DNA of 64,000 nucleotides from Pseudonocardia asaccharolytica DSM 44247 = NBRC 16224 (GCF_000423625.1 NZ_AUII01000003.1:248001-312000), one strand, 5' to 3'; shown: positions 14,626 to 24,967, counted from the stretch's first letter. Notes: generated by a model not told the origin, from the letters alone. Program-made: numbers and translations.

Positions 14626-14940
14626 ATGAAGGTGAAGAAGGGCGACACGGTGCTCGTGATCGCCGGCAAGGACAAGGGCGCCAAGGGCAAGGTCATCCAG
14701 GCCTACCCGGCCCGCGACCGGGTCCTCGTCGAGGGCGTGAACCGCATCAAGAAGCACACGCGGATCAGCCAGAATCAGCGCGGTGCGCAATCCGGCGGCA
14801 TCGTCACCCAGGAGGCGCCTATCCACGTCTCGAACGTGATGGTGATCGACTCCGACGGGAAGCCGACGCGGGTGGGCAAGAAGGTCACCGAGGACGGTAC
14901 GCGGGTGCGGATCTCCAAGCGCAACGGAAAGGAGATCTGA
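14626..14940 (+). CDS. rplX: 50S ribosomal protein L24
   Basis: L24 is a KOW-domain assembly initiator near the tunnel exit. The 104-residue product begins [21 protein letters not shown] (the KOW motif) and includes [20 protein letters not shown]. Its TGA overlaps the rplE ATG by one nucleotide. Confidence 0.97.
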   Translation: MKVKKGDTVLVIAGKDKGAKGKVIQAYPARDRVLVEGVNRIKKHTRISQNQRGAQSGGIVTQEAPIHVSNVMVIDSDGKPTRVGKKVTEDGTRVRISKRNGKEI

Positions 14941-15512
14941 TGACCACCGTCGAAACGCCGGCGAAGGTGCCTCCGCGCCTGCGCCAGCGCTACCGGGACG
15001 AGATCCGCGGCCAGCTGCAGGAGCAGTTCGGCTACGGCAACGTCATGCAGATCCCGGGTGTGGTCAAGGTCGTCGTCAACATGGGCGTCGGCGACGCCGC
15101 CCGGGACGCGAAGCTGATCGACGGCGCGGTCCGCGACCTCGCGACCATCACCGGCCAGCGTCCGCAGATCCGCCGGGCGACCCGATCGATCGCGCAGTTC
15201 AAGCTGCGCGAGGGCATGCCGATCGGCGCCAAGGTCACCCTGCGCGGTGATCGGATGTGGGAGTTCCTCGACCGGATGCTGACGATCGCGCTGCCGCGTA
15301 TCCGCGACTTCCGGGGGCTCTCGCCGAACCAGTTCGACGGCCGGGGCAACTACACGTTCGGTCTCACCGAGCAGTCGATGTTCCACGAGATCAACCCGGA
15401 CACGATCGATCGGCCGCGGGGCATGGACATCACCGTCGTGACCACCGCGACCACGGACGAGGAGGGCCGGTCGCTGCTGCGCAGGCTGGGCTTCCCCTTC
15501 AAGGAGAGCTGA
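14940..15512 (+). CDS. rplE: 50S ribosomal protein L5
   Basis: L5 binds 5S rRNA and touches P-site tRNA. The 190-residue product contains [16 protein letters not shown], the [18 protein letters not shown] loop and [18 protein letters not shown]. Length and order are typical. rpsN follows after 7 nt. Confidence 0.98.
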   Translation: MTTVETPAKVPPRLRQRYRDEIRGQLQEQFGYGNVMQIPGVVKVVVNMGVGDAARDAKLIDGAVRDLATITGQRPQIRRATRSIAQFKLREGMPIGAKVTLRGDRMWEFLDRMLTIALPRIRDFRGLSPNQFDGRGNYTFGLTEQSMFHEINPDTIDRPRGMDITVVTTATTDEEGRSLLRRLGFPFKES

Positions 15513-15519
15513 CCAGCCG

Positions 15520-15705
15520 ATGGCCAAGAAGGCGTTGATCATCAAGGCGGCCAAGAAGCCGAAGTTCGCCGTCCGCGGCTACACCCGCTGCCAGAAGTGC
15601 GGGCGGCCGCGCGCGGTACTGCGCAAGTTCGGGCTGTGCCGGGTCTGCCTGCGCCAGATGGCGCATGCAGGCGAGCTGCCCGGCGTGAGCAAGAGCAGTT
15701 GGTAA
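15520..15705 (+). CDS. rpsN: 30S ribosomal protein S14, zinc-binding (type Z)
   Basis: S14 completes the 30S head. This 61-residue form has the zinc ribbon cysteines C24, C27, C40 and C43 in CQKC and CRVC. It is the zinc-dependent housekeeping form encoded in the spc cluster. Actinobacteria often keep a zinc-free paralogue elsewhere under Zur control; none is in this window. A 115-nt gap containing an inverted repeat separates it from rpsH. Confidence 0.98.
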   Translation: MAKKALIIKAAKKPKFAVRGYTRCQKCGRPRAVLRKFGLCRVCLRQMAHAGELPGVSKSSW

Positions 15706-15716
15706 TGCACTTCGTG

Positions 15717-15762
15717 CCCGTGAGTGGCGAGTAGCGCCATGGCGTCACTCGGCACTCACGGG
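15717..15762. repeat. Imperfect 46-nt palindrome between rpsN and rpsH
   Basis: The two 23-nt arms match at 20 positions and meet at a central GCCATGGC. The outer sequence CCCGTGAGTG recalls the CCTGTGAGTG ends of the palindromes at 29741-29796 and 53266-53311. It may be a REP-like element or an internal processing or attenuation hairpin in the spc transcript. Confidence 0.6.
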
Positions 15763-15820
15763 GGTGGAGCCCAATCGCCACAGGCCCCGCGGGGAACCAG
15801 GGCGGGAAAGTGACGTCACC

Positions 15821-16219
15821 ATGACGATGACCGATCCGATCGCAGACATGCTGACCCGTCTGCGGAATGCGAACTCGGCATACCACGACCGTGTCGTGAT
15901 GCCCCACTCCAAGCTGAAGGTGGCGATCGCGGAGATCCTTCAGCGGGAGGGTTACATCGCCTCGCACCGCACCGAGGACGCCGAGGTCGGCAAGTCCCTG
16001 GTGATCGAGCTCAAGTACGGGCGCAACCGGGAGCGCAGCATCGCCGGGGTACGCCGGGTGTCCAAGCCCGGCCTGCGGGTCTACGCGAAGTCCAACAACC
16101 TGCCGCGCGTGCTCGGCGGCCTCGGCGTCGCGATCATCTCGACGTCGAAGGGGCTGCTGACGGACAAGCAGGCCAATCGGGACGGCGTGGGCGGGGAAGT
16201 CCTCGCCTACGTCTGGTGA
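15821..16219 (+). CDS. rpsH: 30S ribosomal protein S8
   Basis: S8 is a primary 16S-binding protein and the spc-operon repressor in E. coli. The start at 15821 gives [18 protein letters not shown] and 132 residues, the family norm. An upstream in-frame start would add non-conserved sequence. The C-terminal [22 protein letters not shown] is standard. The preceding palindrome sits 58 nt before the start. Confidence 0.97.
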   Translation: MTMTDPIADMLTRLRNANSAYHDRVVMPHSKLKVAIAEILQREGYIASHRTEDAEVGKSLVIELKYGRNRERSIAGVRRVSKPGLRVYAKSNNLPRVLGGLGVAIISTSKGLLTDKQANRDGVGGEVLAYVW

Positions 16220-16235
16220 GAGGGGAGGAGTAGCG

Positions 16236-16775
16236 ATGTCCCGCATCGGGAAACTGCCGATCACCGTTCCGTCCGGTGTCGATGTGACCATCGAGGGCCG
16301 CACGGTCACCGTCAAGGGCCCCAAGGGCACCCTGTCGCACACCCTGATCGATCCGATCACGGTCGAGCGCGGCGAGGACGGCGTAGTACTGGTGAAGCGC
16401 CCTGACGACGAGCGCAAGACGAAGGCCTACCACGGCCTGTCCCGCACGCTCGTGAACAACCTCGTCATCGGCGTGACGGCCGGTTACGAGAAGAAGATGG
16501 AGATTCACGGCGTCGGCTACCGCGTCGCGCTGAAGGGCTCCAGTCTCGAGTTCGCGCTGGGCTACAGCCACCCGGTCGTCGTCGAGGCTCCGGAGGGCAT
16601 CATCTTCGCGGTGGAGTCACCCACCCGGTTCTCCGTCTCCGGTATCGACAAGCAGGTGGTCGGCGAGACCGCCGCGAACATCCGGAAGCTGCGCAGGCCG
16701 GACCCGTACAAGGGCAAGGGTGTGCGGTACGCCGGCGAGGTGGTCCGCCGCAAGGTCGGGAAGACGGGTAAGTGA
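16236..16775 (+). CDS. rplF: 50S ribosomal protein L6
   Basis: L6 lies near the GTPase-associated centre. The 179-residue product begins [17 protein letters not shown] and contains [21 protein letters not shown] and the C-terminal [16 protein letters not shown]. It has a clear GAGGGGAGGAG ribosome-binding site. Its stop overlaps the rplR ATG. Confidence 0.98.
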   Translation: MSRIGKLPITVPSGVDVTIEGRTVTVKGPKGTLSHTLIDPITVERGEDGVVLVKRPDDERKTKAYHGLSRTLVNNLVIGVTAGYEKKMEIHGVGYRVALKGSSLEFALGYSHPVVVEAPEGIIFAVESPTRFSVSGIDKQVVGETAANIRKLRRPDPYKGKGVRYAGEVVRRKVGKTGK

Positions 16776-17194
16776 TGGCCGACACGATTTCCGCAGCCGC
16801 GACCTCGTCGGCTGCCAAGAAGCGGGCTGGGTCGACGGTGTCGAGCAAGCGCCGGATCGCCAGGGCGCGCCGGCACACCCGGCTCCGCAAGAAGATCCAG
16901 GGCAGCCCGCAGCGTCCGCGTCTCGCTGTCCACCGCAGCTCGCGGCACATGTTCGTGCAGATCATCGACGATCTTGCGGGCCGCACGCTCGCCTCGGCAT
17001 CGTCGATGGAGGCCGACGTCCGTGCGCTGGAGGGCGACAAGAAGGCCAAGGCGGCCAAGGTCGGCGAGCTGCTCGCCGCGCGGGCTCGCGAGGCCGGCGT
17101 GACCGCCGTCGTGTTCGACCGAGGTGGTTACAACTACCACGGTCGGATCGCGGCGCTCGCGGACGCGGCGCGCGAGAACGGGCTGGAGTTCTAG
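16775..17194 (+). CDS. rplR: 50S ribosomal protein L18
   Basis: L18 carries 5S rRNA into the 50S subunit with L5. I chose ATG 16775 (TGATG overlap with rplF) over the GTG one codon earlier, giving 139 residues. Conserved parts are [36 protein letters not shown] and [20 protein letters not shown]. The N-terminus has a short Ala/Ser-rich extension. Confidence 0.96.
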   Translation: MADTISAAATSSAAKKRAGSTVSSKRRIARARRHTRLRKKIQGSPQRPRLAVHRSSRHMFVQIIDDLAGRTLASASSMEADVRALEGDKKAKAAKVGELLAARAREAGVTAVVFDRGGYNYHGRIAALADAARENGLEF

Positions 17195-17261
17195 TGCAGG
17201 CGACGATTCGTGCGGCCTGCTCGAAGGGCCGAACCATCAAGACAACGGAAGGGAACGCCTG

Positions 17262-17894
17262 ATGCCGGGACGTGCACGGCGTGACGGCGGAGGGCCCGGC
17301 GGCAGCGGCGACAGCCGTGACCGCCGGGACCGCCGGGACGGAGGCCGTGGCGGGGCGGCCCAGGACAAGACCCCGTACATCGAGCGGCTGGTCACGATCA
17401 ACCGCGTGGCGAAGGTCGTCAAGGGTGGTCGGCGCTTCAGCTTCACCGCCCTGATGATCGTGGGCGACGGCGACGGCCTCGTCGGCGTCGGCTACGGCAA
17501 GGCCAAGGAGGTGCCCGCGGCGATCGCCAAGGGTGTCGAGGAGGCGAAGAAGAACTTCTTCCGCGTCCCGCGCATCGGCGGCACGATCGTGCACCGGGTC
17601 CAGGGCGAGGCGGCCGCCGGTGTGGTGCTGCTGCGCCCGGCCAGCCCGGGTACCGGTGTCATCGCCGGCGGCCCGGTCCGCGCGGTGCTGGAATGCGCCG
17701 GCATCCACGACGTGCTCTCGAAGTCGTTGGGCAGTGACAACGCGATCAACATCGTGCACGCCACGGTGGCCGCGCTCAAGCAGCTGCAGCGCCCGGAGGA
17801 GGTCGCGGCCCGCCGCAACCTGCCGCTGGAGGACGTCATGCCCGCCTACATGATGCGTGCCCGTGCCGCCGCGGCTCAGGGCTCGAGGGCGTGA
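17262..17894 (+). CDS. rpsE: 30S ribosomal protein S5
   Basis: S5 maintains decoding fidelity and forms part of the mRNA entry tunnel. The start ATG at 17262 gives 210 residues. The first 35 are a Gly/Arg/Asp-rich tail ([13 protein letters not shown]), then the conserved core with [33 protein letters not shown] and [17 protein letters not shown]. It overlaps rpmD by four bases (GTGA). Confidence 0.97.
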   Translation: MPGRARRDGGGPGGSGDSRDRRDRRDGGRGGAAQDKTPYIERLVTINRVAKVVKGGRRFSFTALMIVGDGDGLVGVGYGKAKEVPAAIAKGVEEAKKNFFRVPRIGGTIVHRVQGEAAAGVVLLRPASPGTGVIAGGPVRAVLECAGIHDVLSKSLGSDNAINIVHATVAALKQLQRPEEVAARRNLPLEDVMPAYMMRARAAAAQGSRA

Positions 17895-18100
17895 GCACCA
17901 TGGCTGAGACGGCTCAGAGGCTGAAGATCACCCAGGTGCGCAGCGTCATCGGCAGCAAGCAGAACCAGCGGGCGACCCTGCAGTCCCTCGGGCTTCGCAA
18001 GATTCGCCAGAGCGTGGAGCGCGAGGACACCCCGCAGATCCGCGGGATGATCAACACTGTGCGACACCTCGTGACGGTGGAGGAGGTCGAAGCCCGATGA
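17891..18100 (+). CDS. rpmD: 50S ribosomal protein L30
   Basis: L30 is a small 23S-binding protein. The GTG at 17891 in a GTGA overlap with rpsE gives 69 residues ([18 protein letters not shown]). The ATG at 17900 is a possible alternative giving 66. The conserved [19 protein letters not shown] is present. It ends in an ATGA overlap with rplO. Confidence 0.95.
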   Translation: MSTMAETAQRLKITQVRSVIGSKQNQRATLQSLGLRKIRQSVEREDTPQIRGMINTVRHLVTVEEVEAR

Positions 18101-18546
18101 GCGAGGCCATCAAGATCCACCACCTGCGTCCGGCGCCTGGCGCGAAGACTGCGAAGACGCGGGTCGGCCGGGGTGACGGGAGCAAGGGCAAGACCGCGGG
18201 ACGCGGTACGAAGGGCACGAAGGCCCGCAAGACCGTCCCCGCCGCCTTCGAGGGTGGGCAGATGCCGCTGCACATGCGGCTGCCCAAGCTCAAGGGCTTC
18301 AAGAACCGGTTTCGGGTGGAGTACCAGGTCGTGAACGTGGGTGACCTGGCGGAGCTCTTCCCGCAGGGCGGCTCGGTGGGCCCGGACGAGCTGGCCGCGG
18401 CCGGCGCCGTCCGCGCCAACCGGCCGGTCAAGGTGCTCGGCAACGGGGACATCGACGGGATCGCGCTGACGGTGCGTGCGCACGCATTCTCCGGCAGCGC
18501 CCGCGACAAGATCACCGCCGCCGGCGGATCCGTCACCGAGCTGTAG
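18097..18546 (+). CDS. rplO: 50S ribosomal protein L15
   Basis: L15 is a late-assembly 50S protein. The 149-residue product starts [20 protein letters not shown] and contains the glycine/lysine-rich [19 protein letters not shown] and [16 protein letters not shown]. It is the last gene before a hairpin and a 237-nt gap to secY, so a transcript boundary or attenuation point is likely here. Confidence 0.97.
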   Translation: MSEAIKIHHLRPAPGAKTAKTRVGRGDGSKGKTAGRGTKGTKARKTVPAAFEGGQMPLHMRLPKLKGFKNRFRVEYQVVNVGDLAELFPQGGSVGPDELAAAGAVRANRPVKVLGNGDIDGIALTVRAHAFSGSARDKITAAGGSVTEL

Positions 18547-18555
18547 TCCGCAGCC

Positions 18556-18613
18556 CGCCGCCCGTAGCCCGGACTCGTGGACATCGCCCACGAGCGGGGG
18601 TACGGGCGGCGGC
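18556..18613 (+). terminator. Two-part hairpin after rplO
   Basis: An outer 11-bp stem (CGCCGCCCGTA with its complement) and an inner 7-bp stem (CTCGTGG/CCACGAG) enclose ACATCG. No T-run follows. It lies 10 nt after the rplO stop and may end or attenuate the spc transcript. Confidence 0.55.
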
Positions 18614-18634
18614 GTCGTTCCGCAGCGCCGCTGT

Positions 18635-18640
18635 TAAAGT
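18635..18640 (+). promoter_or_regulatory. Candidate -10 of secY
   Basis: TAAAGT matches TANNNT and follows the rplO hairpin, but no good -35 is found 17-18 bp upstream. It would leave a leader of about 135 nt before secY. Confidence 0.3.
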
Positions 18641-18783
18641 CGTTGCGCGCCCGGGCCGGCAGGTTGGATGCGGGCGCAGGGCGGGTGCAGGTGGGAGCGC
18701 GAGCGAGCCGCCCCCCGCCCCCGTGGGTCGGAGCGATTCGGCCGGCGGCGGCAGCGTGCCGCTGACGTACAGGAGGGGCCCGA

Positions 18784-20094
18784 GTGCTCAGCGCTTTCCG
18801 GTCGGCACTTGCGACGCCCGACCTCCGGAAGAAGATCCTCTTTACCCTGGGCGTCGTCGCGGTGTACCGCCTCGGCGCCAACATCCCGTCGCCGGGGGTT
18901 TCCTACCCCAACGTGCAGGAGTGCATCAAGCAGGTTGAGGGCGGGGAGAACGCCAACGTCTACTCCCTGATCAACCTGTTCTCCGGCGGGGCGCTGCTGC
19001 AATTGTCGATCCTCGCATTGGGGATCATGCCCTACATCACGGCGAGCATCATCGTCCAGTTGCTCACCGTCGTCATTCCGCGGTTCGAGCAGTTGAAGAA
19101 GGAAGGGCAGTCGGGTCAGAACAAGCTGACCCAGTACACCCGATATCTGACGATCGCGCTGGCCATCCTGCAATCCACCGGCATCGTCGCGTTGGCCGAC
19201 CGTGGCCAGCTGTTCGCCAACTGCTCGCTACCCGTCATCCCCGACTCGAGCGTGTACTCGCTCTCGGTGATCGTCATCGTGATGACGGCGGGCACCGCCG
19301 TCGTGATGTGGCTCGGCGAGCAGATCACCGAGCGCGGCGTCGGCAACGGCATGTCGCTGCTGATCTTCACCTCGATCGCGCACCGCGTCCCGGCCGAGGG
19401 CAAGAACATCCTCGACAACTCCGGCGGCCTCGTGTTCGTGGGTGTCTGCGTCTTCGCTCTCGCGATCTTCGCCAGCGTGGTGTTCGTCGAGCAGGGCCAG
19501 CGGCGGATCCCGGTGCAGTACGCCAAGCGCATGGTCGGCAGGCGGATGTACGGCGGCACGTCGACCTACCTGCCGTTGAAGGTCAACCAGGCAGGGGTCA
19601 TCCCGGTCATCTTCGGCAGCTCGCTGCTCTACATGCCCCAACTCCTCTCCCAGCTGGCCGGCAGCGAAAGCGGCGGGTTCCAGCAGTTCGTGCAGACCTA
19701 CCTGGTCGACCAGTCCAACTGGCTGCACATCATGCTGTACGTCGGGCTGATCATCTTCTTCACGTACTTCTATGTCGGCATCACGTTCAACCCCGACGAG
19801 CGGGCCGACGAGATGAAGAAGTTCGGCGGTTTCATCCCGGGTATCCGGCCCGGCCGCCCGACCGCCGAGTACCTGCATTTCGTGCTCTCCCGCATCACCC
19901 TGCCCGGATCGCTGTATCTCGGCATCGTCGCCGTGCTGCCGAACTTCTTCCTCGGGATCACCGGAACTGGGCAGAACCAGAACTTCCCGTTCGGCGGCAC
20001 CGCGGTGCTGATCATGGTGGGTGTGGGGCTGGACACAGTGAAACAGATCGAGAGTCAGCTCATGCAGCGAAACTACGAGGGATTCCTGCGTTAA
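18784..20094 (+). CDS. secY: Protein translocase subunit SecY
   Basis: SecY is the membrane channel of the Sec translocon. The 436-residue product starts at GTG 18784 behind CAGGAGGGG. Ten hydrophobic segments are visible. Conserved parts are YRLGANIPSPGV in the first loop, GGALLQLSILALGIMPYI in TM2 and the cytosolic loops with QGQRRIPVQYAKR and GFIPGIRPGRPTAEY. SecE and SecG are not in the window. Its position between rplO and adk is classic. Confidence 0.98.
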   Translation: MLSAFRSALATPDLRKKILFTLGVVAVYRLGANIPSPGVSYPNVQECIKQVEGGENANVYSLINLFSGGALLQLSILALGIMPYITASIIVQLLTVVIPRFEQLKKEGQSGQNKLTQYTRYLTIALAILQSTGIVALADRGQLFANCSLPVIPDSSVYSLSVIVIVMTAGTAVVMWLGEQITERGVGNGMSLLIFTSIAHRVPAEGKNILDNSGGLVFVGVCVFALAIFASVVFVEQGQRRIPVQYAKRMVGRRMYGGTSTYLPLKVNQAGVIPVIFGSSLLYMPQLLSQLAGSESGGFQQFVQTYLVDQSNWLHIMLYVGLIIFFTYFYVGITFNPDERADEMKKFGGFIPGIRPGRPTAEYLHFVLSRITLPGSLYLGIVAVLPNFFLGITGTGQNQNFPFGGTAVLIMVGVGLDTVKQIESQLMQRNYEGFLR

Positions 20095-20228
20095 GGTGCG
20101 GTGACGGATCCCCGGCTGTACGGCGCCGCGGTGGTGCTGTGCGCAGATGAGGGACTCGGACCCGCCGCCCCACCGATCGGTAACGGCGACCGGCAGCACA
20201 CCAGAGACACCAGGGAGGTTGGGTTCGC

Positions 20229-20780
20229 GTGCGACTCGTTCTGGTTGGCCCGCCTGGCGCGGGCAAGGGCACCCAGGCGGAGCGTCTGGCCGAGCGCTTG
20301 GACATTCCGCACATTTCGACGGGGGATCTGTTCCGCGCGAACCTCCGCGACGAGACTCCGCTGGGCGTCGAGGCGAAGCGCTACATGGACGCCGGTGAGC
20401 TCGTTCCCGACACGGTGACCGTGGGCATGGTCCGCGATCGGCTGGCGCAGCCGGACGCTGCGAAGGGCTTCCTCCTCGACGGGTTTCCGCGCACCGTCAC
20501 CCAGGCCGAGGCCCTCTCCGGGCTGCTGGCCGAGATCGGCGACGAGCTCGACGCGGTCGTCGAGTTCGTCGTGCCGGAGGACGAGCTGGTGCAGCGGCTG
20601 CTCGGCCGCGGTCGATCCGACGACACCGAGGATGTCATCCGGCGCCGCCAGCAGGTCTACCGCGAGGAGACCTCGCCGCTGCTGGACTTCTACCGCGACC
20701 GGCTGCTGACCGTCGACGCGGTGGGCACGGTCGACGAGATCACCAACCGGGTCTTCGAGGTCCTGCCGGACCGGCGTTGA
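20229..20780 (+). CDS. adk: Adenylate kinase, short form
   Basis: The enzyme interconverts 2 ADP with ATP and AMP. The P-loop [10 protein letters not shown] is at residues 7-16, followed by the AMP-binding [12 protein letters not shown] and the [13 protein letters not shown] segment. At 183 residues it has the short LID without zinc cysteines, as in mycobacteria. It starts at GTG 20229 behind GGGAGG and lies 134 nt after secY. Confidence 0.98.
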   Translation: MRLVLVGPPGAGKGTQAERLAERLDIPHISTGDLFRANLRDETPLGVEAKRYMDAGELVPDTVTVGMVRDRLAQPDAAKGFLLDGFPRTVTQAEALSGLLAEIGDELDAVVEFVVPEDELVQRLLGRGRSDDTEDVIRRRQQVYREETSPLLDFYRDRLLTVDAVGTVDEITNRVFEVLPDRR

Positions 20781-20816
20781 GGACGCCGGCGGCCCGGATA
20801 TGACAGGAGTACAGCC

Positions 20817-21644
20817 GTGAGCGGTGGCCGAGTGGGTGTCCGCCGGGCACTCGCCCGGCTCCGCGGGCGCGATATCGAGATCAAGAGCCAGGGCGAGCTC
20901 GAGGCCATGCGGGCCGCGGGTGCGCTGGTGGCGAGGACGCTCGCGGCGGTGACCGAGCGGGCTCGGCCCGGGGTCACCACCGCGGAGCTGGATGCACTGG
21001 CCGAGCAGACGATTCGCGACGCCGGCGCCGTCCCGTCCTTCCTCGGCTACCACGGCTATCCCGCATCGATCTGCGCGTCGGTGAACGAGCAGATCGTGCA
21101 CGGGATCCCGTCGGCGTCGACGGTGCTCGCCGACGGCGACCTCGTCTCCGTCGACTGCGGAGCCGTGCTCGACGGCTGGCACGGCGACGCGGCGGTCACC
21201 ATCCCGGTCGGGGTGGTCTCGGAGGCCGACCTTGCGCTGTCCGCGGCCTGCCGGGAGTCACTGCGCGCCGGGATCGCCGCCGTGCGGGCCGGCGGGCGGC
21301 TCTCGGACATCTCGCACGCCGTGCAGGTGGCCGTCGAGCAAGCCGCGCAGCGCAGCGGCGGCGACTACGGCATCGTCGCGGAGTACGGCGGCCACGGCAT
21401 CGGCTCGTCGATGCACATGGACCCGTTCTTGCCCAACCTCGGCAGCCCGGGCCAGGGGCCCCGGCTGCGCCCGGGCATGGCGCTGGCCATCGAACCGATG
21501 CTGACCGCGGGCGACCCGGAAACGCGGGAGCTCGCGGACGGTTGGACGGTCGTGACCGTCGACGGGAGCCGTGCCGTGCACTGGGAGCACACGGTCGCCG
21601 TGACCGAGGACGGTCCGTGGCTGCTCACGGTTCCGGCCGACTAA
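20817..21644 (+). CDS. map: Methionine aminopeptidase, type I
   Basis: It removes the initiator methionine from nascent proteins. The 275-residue product carries all five metal ligands, D113, D124, H193, E226 and E257, plus the substrate-binding H95 in QIVHGIP. Start GTG 20817 follows CAGGAG. It is in the usual place after adk, but infA is displaced downstream by the pnt genes. Confidence 0.97.
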   Translation: MSGGRVGVRRALARLRGRDIEIKSQGELEAMRAAGALVARTLAAVTERARPGVTTAELDALAEQTIRDAGAVPSFLGYHGYPASICASVNEQIVHGIPSASTVLADGDLVSVDCGAVLDGWHGDAAVTIPVGVVSEADLALSAACRESLRAGIAAVRAGGRLSDISHAVQVAVEQAAQRSGGDYGIVAEYGGHGIGSSMHMDPFLPNLGSPGQGPRLRPGMALAIEPMLTAGDPETRELADGWTVVTVDGSRAVHWEHTVAVTEDGPWLLTVPAD

Positions 21645-21738
21645 CCGGATCGATTCGGACATCTGGTCAGGAACCTCCCCACCTGGACGGCTCGGACGGT
21701 GTGATGTTGGTCGGCGCACGGCCGGAAACCGGCTGGTC

Positions 21739-21744
21739 TAAATT
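21739..21744 (+). promoter_or_regulatory. -10 element of pntAA, leaderless start
   Basis: TAAATT (TANNNT) ends 6 nt before the ATG of pntAA, so transcription should begin at or next to the start codon. No ribosome-binding site is present, consistent with a leaderless mRNA. Confidence 0.55.
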
Positions 21745-21750
21745 CTCGGC

Positions 21751-22863
21751 ATGAGTGCAGAAGCCGCAGCGCGTGACCGCACCACCGTGGGTGTGCCTCG
21801 GGAGGCCGGTGCGGGCGAGCGCCGGGTGGCGCTGGTGCCCAAGGTGGTGGAGAGGCTCCGTGGGCGGGGCGTCGAGGTCGTGGTGGAGTCGGGTGCCGGG
21901 TTGGGTGCGTTGATCCCGGATGAGTTGTTCATCGCTGCGGGGGCCTCGATCGGCGATCCGTGGTCGGCGGATGTGGTGGTGAAGGTGGCGCCGCCGGCAC
22001 CGGAGGAGATCGGCCGGTTGCGGACGGGTTCGACGGTGATCGGGTTCCTGGCGCCGCTGACGTCGCCGGAGACGGTGGTCGCGCTGCGGTCGGCCGGGGT
22101 GACCGGATTCGCGATGGAGTCGATCCCGCGGATCTCACGGGCGCAGTCCATGGACGCGTTGTCGTCGCAGGCGAACGTGGCGGGCTACAAGGCGGTGTTG
22201 CTGGCCGCGGAGCGGTCCACCCGGTTCTTCCCGATGCTCACGACGGCGGCGGGCACCGTGAAACCGGCGACGGCGCTGGTGCTGGGGGTCGGGGTCGCCG
22301 GCTTGCAGGCGCTGGCCACGGCGAAGCGGCTGGGGTCGCGCACCACCGGATACGACGTGCGCCCCGAGGTGGCCGATCAGGTGCGCTCGCTGGGTGCGCA
22401 GTGGCTGGATCTGGGCATCGAGGCGGTCGGTGAGGGCGGGTACGCCCGCGAGCTGACCGAGGCCGAGCGGGCCGAGCAGCAGCAGCGGTTGGAGGAGGCG
22501 ATCACCGGCTTCGACGTGGTGATCACCACCGCGAACGTCCCGGGACGGCGGGCCCCGACGCTGGTGACGGCGAAGGCGGTGCAGGGGATGCGTCCCGGCA
22601 GCGTCGTGGTCGATCTGGCCGGAGAGAGCGGTGGCAACTGCGAGCTGACCGAGCCGGGCGAGACCGTCGTCAAGCATGACGTGACGATCGCGTCGCCGCT
22701 GAACCTGCCGGCATCGATGCCGGAGCACGCCTCGGAGCTGTACGCGCGCAACGTATCGGCGTTGCTGGAGTTGATGCTCGACGAGCACGGCGCGTTGGCG
22801 CCGGACTGGTCGGACGAGGTATTGGCCAGGTCGTGCATCACGCGCACGGAGGAGACGAGCTGA
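21751..22863 (+). CDS. pntAA: NAD(P) transhydrogenase subunit alpha part 1 (domain I)
   Basis: This is the NAD(H)-binding domain of the proton-translocating transhydrogenase that makes NADPH from NADH. The 370 residues contain GAGERRVALVPKVVERL, the RISRAQSMDALSSQANVAGY segment and a Rossmann loop LGVGVAGLQALATAKRLG. The membrane part is a separate gene, so this is the three-subunit type seen in Rhodospirillum and mycobacteria. Its TGA overlaps the pntAB ATG. A likely leaderless promoter sits just upstream. Confidence 0.95.
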   Translation: MSAEAAARDRTTVGVPREAGAGERRVALVPKVVERLRGRGVEVVVESGAGLGALIPDELFIAAGASIGDPWSADVVVKVAPPAPEEIGRLRTGSTVIGFLAPLTSPETVVALRSAGVTGFAMESIPRISRAQSMDALSSQANVAGYKAVLLAAERSTRFFPMLTTAAGTVKPATALVLGVGVAGLQALATAKRLGSRTTGYDVRPEVADQVRSLGAQWLDLGIEAVGEGGYARELTEAERAEQQQRLEEAITGFDVVITTANVPGRRAPTLVTAKAVQGMRPGSVVVDLAGESGGNCELTEPGETVVKHDVTIASPLNLPASMPEHASELYARNVSALLELMLDEHGALAPDWSDEVLARSCITRTEETS

Positions 22864-23201
22864 TGGAGTCCGGGCTGTTGGCGGACATCGCGATCCTGGT
22901 ACTGGCCGGGTTCGTGGGGTTCGCGGTGATCTCGAAGGTGCCGAACACCCTGCACACCCCGCTGATGTCGGGCACGAACGCGATCCACGGCATCGTGCTG
23001 CTGGGCGGGTTGATCGTGCTCGGGCGGCTGGAGGACCCCACGGTGCTCGATTCGATCATCCTGGTGGTGGCGATCGCCTTCGGCATGATCAACGTGATCG
23101 GTGGGTTCCTGGTGACCGACCGGATGCTGGGCATGTTCAAGTCCAAGCCGGTGCCGCCGAAGGCCGGCGCGGCCGCGTCCAACGGAAAGGTCGAGCGCTG
23201 A
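22863..23201 (+). CDS. pntAB: NAD(P) transhydrogenase subunit alpha part 2 (membrane)
   Basis: This small membrane subunit is part of the domain II proton channel. The 112 residues hold three hydrophobic segments (near 5-25, 40-55 and 60-85) and the conserved TPLMSGTNAIHGIVLLG, whose histidine lies on the proton path in the family. ATG 22863 overlaps the pntAA stop. pntB follows after 1 nt. Confidence 0.95.
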   Translation: MESGLLADIAILVLAGFVGFAVISKVPNTLHTPLMSGTNAIHGIVLLGGLIVLGRLEDPTVLDSIILVVAIAFGMINVIGGFLVTDRMLGMFKSKPVPPKAGAAASNGKVER

Positions 23202-23202
23202 G

Positions 23203-24585
23203 ATGGACACCTTGGTCGCGGCCCTGTACATCATCGCGTTCTCGCTGTTCATCTATGGCCTGATGGGCCTGACCGGCCCGAAGACCGCGGTGCGCGGCAA
23301 CCTGATCGCGGCGGTCGGCATGACCATCGCGGTGGTCGCGACACTGCTGCGGGTGCAGCACAACTGGGTGCTGATCATCGTCGGTCTGGTCGTCGGCGCC
23401 GCGCTGGGCATCCCGGCGGCACGGCAGGTGAAGATGACCGCGATGCCGCAGATGGTGGCACTGTTCAACGGGGTCGGCGGCGGTGCGGTCGCCCTGATCG
23501 CCTGGTCGGAGTTCCGCACCTCAGACGGGTTTGCCGCGGAACCGCTGTATGTCATCGTCGCGTCGCTGCTCGCGGCGATCATCGGATCGGTGTCGTTCTG
23601 GGGCTCGCTCATCGCGTTCGGCAAGCTGCAGGAGCTGGTGCCCGGCAGGCCGATCGGCCTGGGCCGCGGGCAGCAGCTGGTGAACCTGCTGTTGCTCGCC
23701 GGGGCGATCGTGTGCGCGGTGATCGCCGGGCTGGGCGGCGCCTCGCAGTGGTGGGTCATCGCCGTGCTGCTGCTCGCGGCCGCGCTCGGGGTGATGGTGG
23801 TGCTGCCGATCGGCGGCGCGGACATGCCGGTGGTCATCTCCCTGCTCAACGCCTTGACCGGGCTGTCGGCCGCGGCGGCCGGGCTGGCGCTGGGCAACAC
23901 CGCGATGATCGTCGCCGGGATGATCGTCGGGGCGTCCGGTTCGATCCTGACCAACCTGATGGCCAAGGCGATGAACCGGTCGATCCCGGCGATCGTGGCC
24001 GGTGGGTTCGGCGGCGGCGGGGCCCTCCCGGGAGGCGGCGACGGGGTCGAGCGCACCGCGCGCGCCACCAGCGCGGCCGATGCGGCGATCCAGATGGCCT
24101 ACGCCGCCCAGGTCGTCGTGGTGCCCGGCTACGGGATGGCGGTGGCCCAGGCCCAGCACGCGGTCCGGGACATGGCCAAGCTGCTGGAGGCCAAGGGCGT
24201 CGAGGTCAAGTACGCGATCCATCCGGTCGCCGGCCGGATGCCCGGACACATGAACGTCCTGCTCGCCGAGGCCGACGTCCCCTACGAGCAGCTCAAGGAG
24301 ATGGATGAGATCAACGACGAGTTCTCCCGCACCGACGTCACGCTGGTGATCGGGGCGAACGACGTCACCAATCCGGCGGCGCGCAACGACCCCAGCTCGC
24401 CGATCCACGGGATGCCGATCCTCAACGTGGACGAGTCCAGGTCCGTCATCGTGCTCAAGCGGTCGATGAACTCCGGCTTCGCGGGCATCGACAACCCGCT
24501 TTTCTACGCCGAACGCACCTCCATGCTGTTCGGCGATGCCAAGAAGTCGGTGGTCGAGGTGACCGAGGAACTCAAGGCGCTGTAG
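23203..24585 (+). CDS. pntB: NAD(P) transhydrogenase subunit beta
   Basis: It supplies the rest of the proton channel and the NADP(H)-binding domain III. The 460 residues have about nine N-terminal transmembrane helices, then the domain III motifs [20 protein letters not shown] and [17 protein letters not shown], and end EVTEELKAL. With pntAA and pntAB it forms a complete enzyme. A hairpin terminator follows within 5 nt. Confidence 0.96.
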   Translation: MDTLVAALYIIAFSLFIYGLMGLTGPKTAVRGNLIAAVGMTIAVVATLLRVQHNWVLIIVGLVVGAALGIPAARQVKMTAMPQMVALFNGVGGGAVALIAWSEFRTSDGFAAEPLYVIVASLLAAIIGSVSFWGSLIAFGKLQELVPGRPIGLGRGQQLVNLLLLAGAIVCAVIAGLGGASQWWVIAVLLLAAALGVMVVLPIGGADMPVVISLLNALTGLSAAAAGLALGNTAMIVAGMIVGASGSILTNLMAKAMNRSIPAIVAGGFGGGGALPGGGDGVERTARATSAADAAIQMAYAAQVVVVPGYGMAVAQAQHAVRDMAKLLEAKGVEVKYAIHPVAGRMPGHMNVLLAEADVPYEQLKEMDEINDEFSRTDVTLVIGANDVTNPAARNDPSSPIHGMPILNVDESRSVIVLKRSMNSGFAGIDNPLFYAERTSMLFGDAKKSVVEVTEELKAL

Positions 24586-24967
24586 CGCCCGTGCGCGTGA
24601 AGCCTCGCTGGAGCGAGGTTCACGCGCACGACCCCGGTGAGCCGCCGGCCGAGCGGGCGTTGTGGCAGTCAGAGGGGGTCGTCTCGGTGCTCACGGGGGG
24701 AGACTCGACCACCTGCACCCCGGTTCAGGTCAACCGGACTCGGAGCGACCAACCGGTCCCGCCGCGCACGCGCGCGTACCCCATGTGCGTCGGTCTGTGC
24801 AACACCCGTACACTGGAGCATCGGCGCGCCTCGTGTCGCCGGTTCCGGTCGTGCCCTCCCGCACTCCTTCGGTTCCGTCGCCCCATCGCGCGTCGCGCAC
24901 CGGGACCGGCCGTCCGGCGTCCGGTGCGGAACGAGACAACCGACAACTGTCACGGAACGCGGAGGAC
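24586..24967 (+). other. pntB-infA intergenic region
   Basis: The gap of 382 nt contains the pnt terminator (24590-24630) and, at 24809-24814, TACACT, which could be the -10 of an infA promoter with a leader of about 150 nt. No matching -35 was found. I see no gene in it; overlapping open frames on both strands look like GC-rich chance frames. Confidence 0.45.
24590..24630 (+). terminator. Hairpin terminator after pntB
   Basis: Arms of 19-20 nt (CGTGCGCGTGAA plus CCTCGCT and its complement) with one bulged G and a GG loop start 5 nt after the pntB stop. It separates the pnt operon from the infA cluster. Confidence 0.75.
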
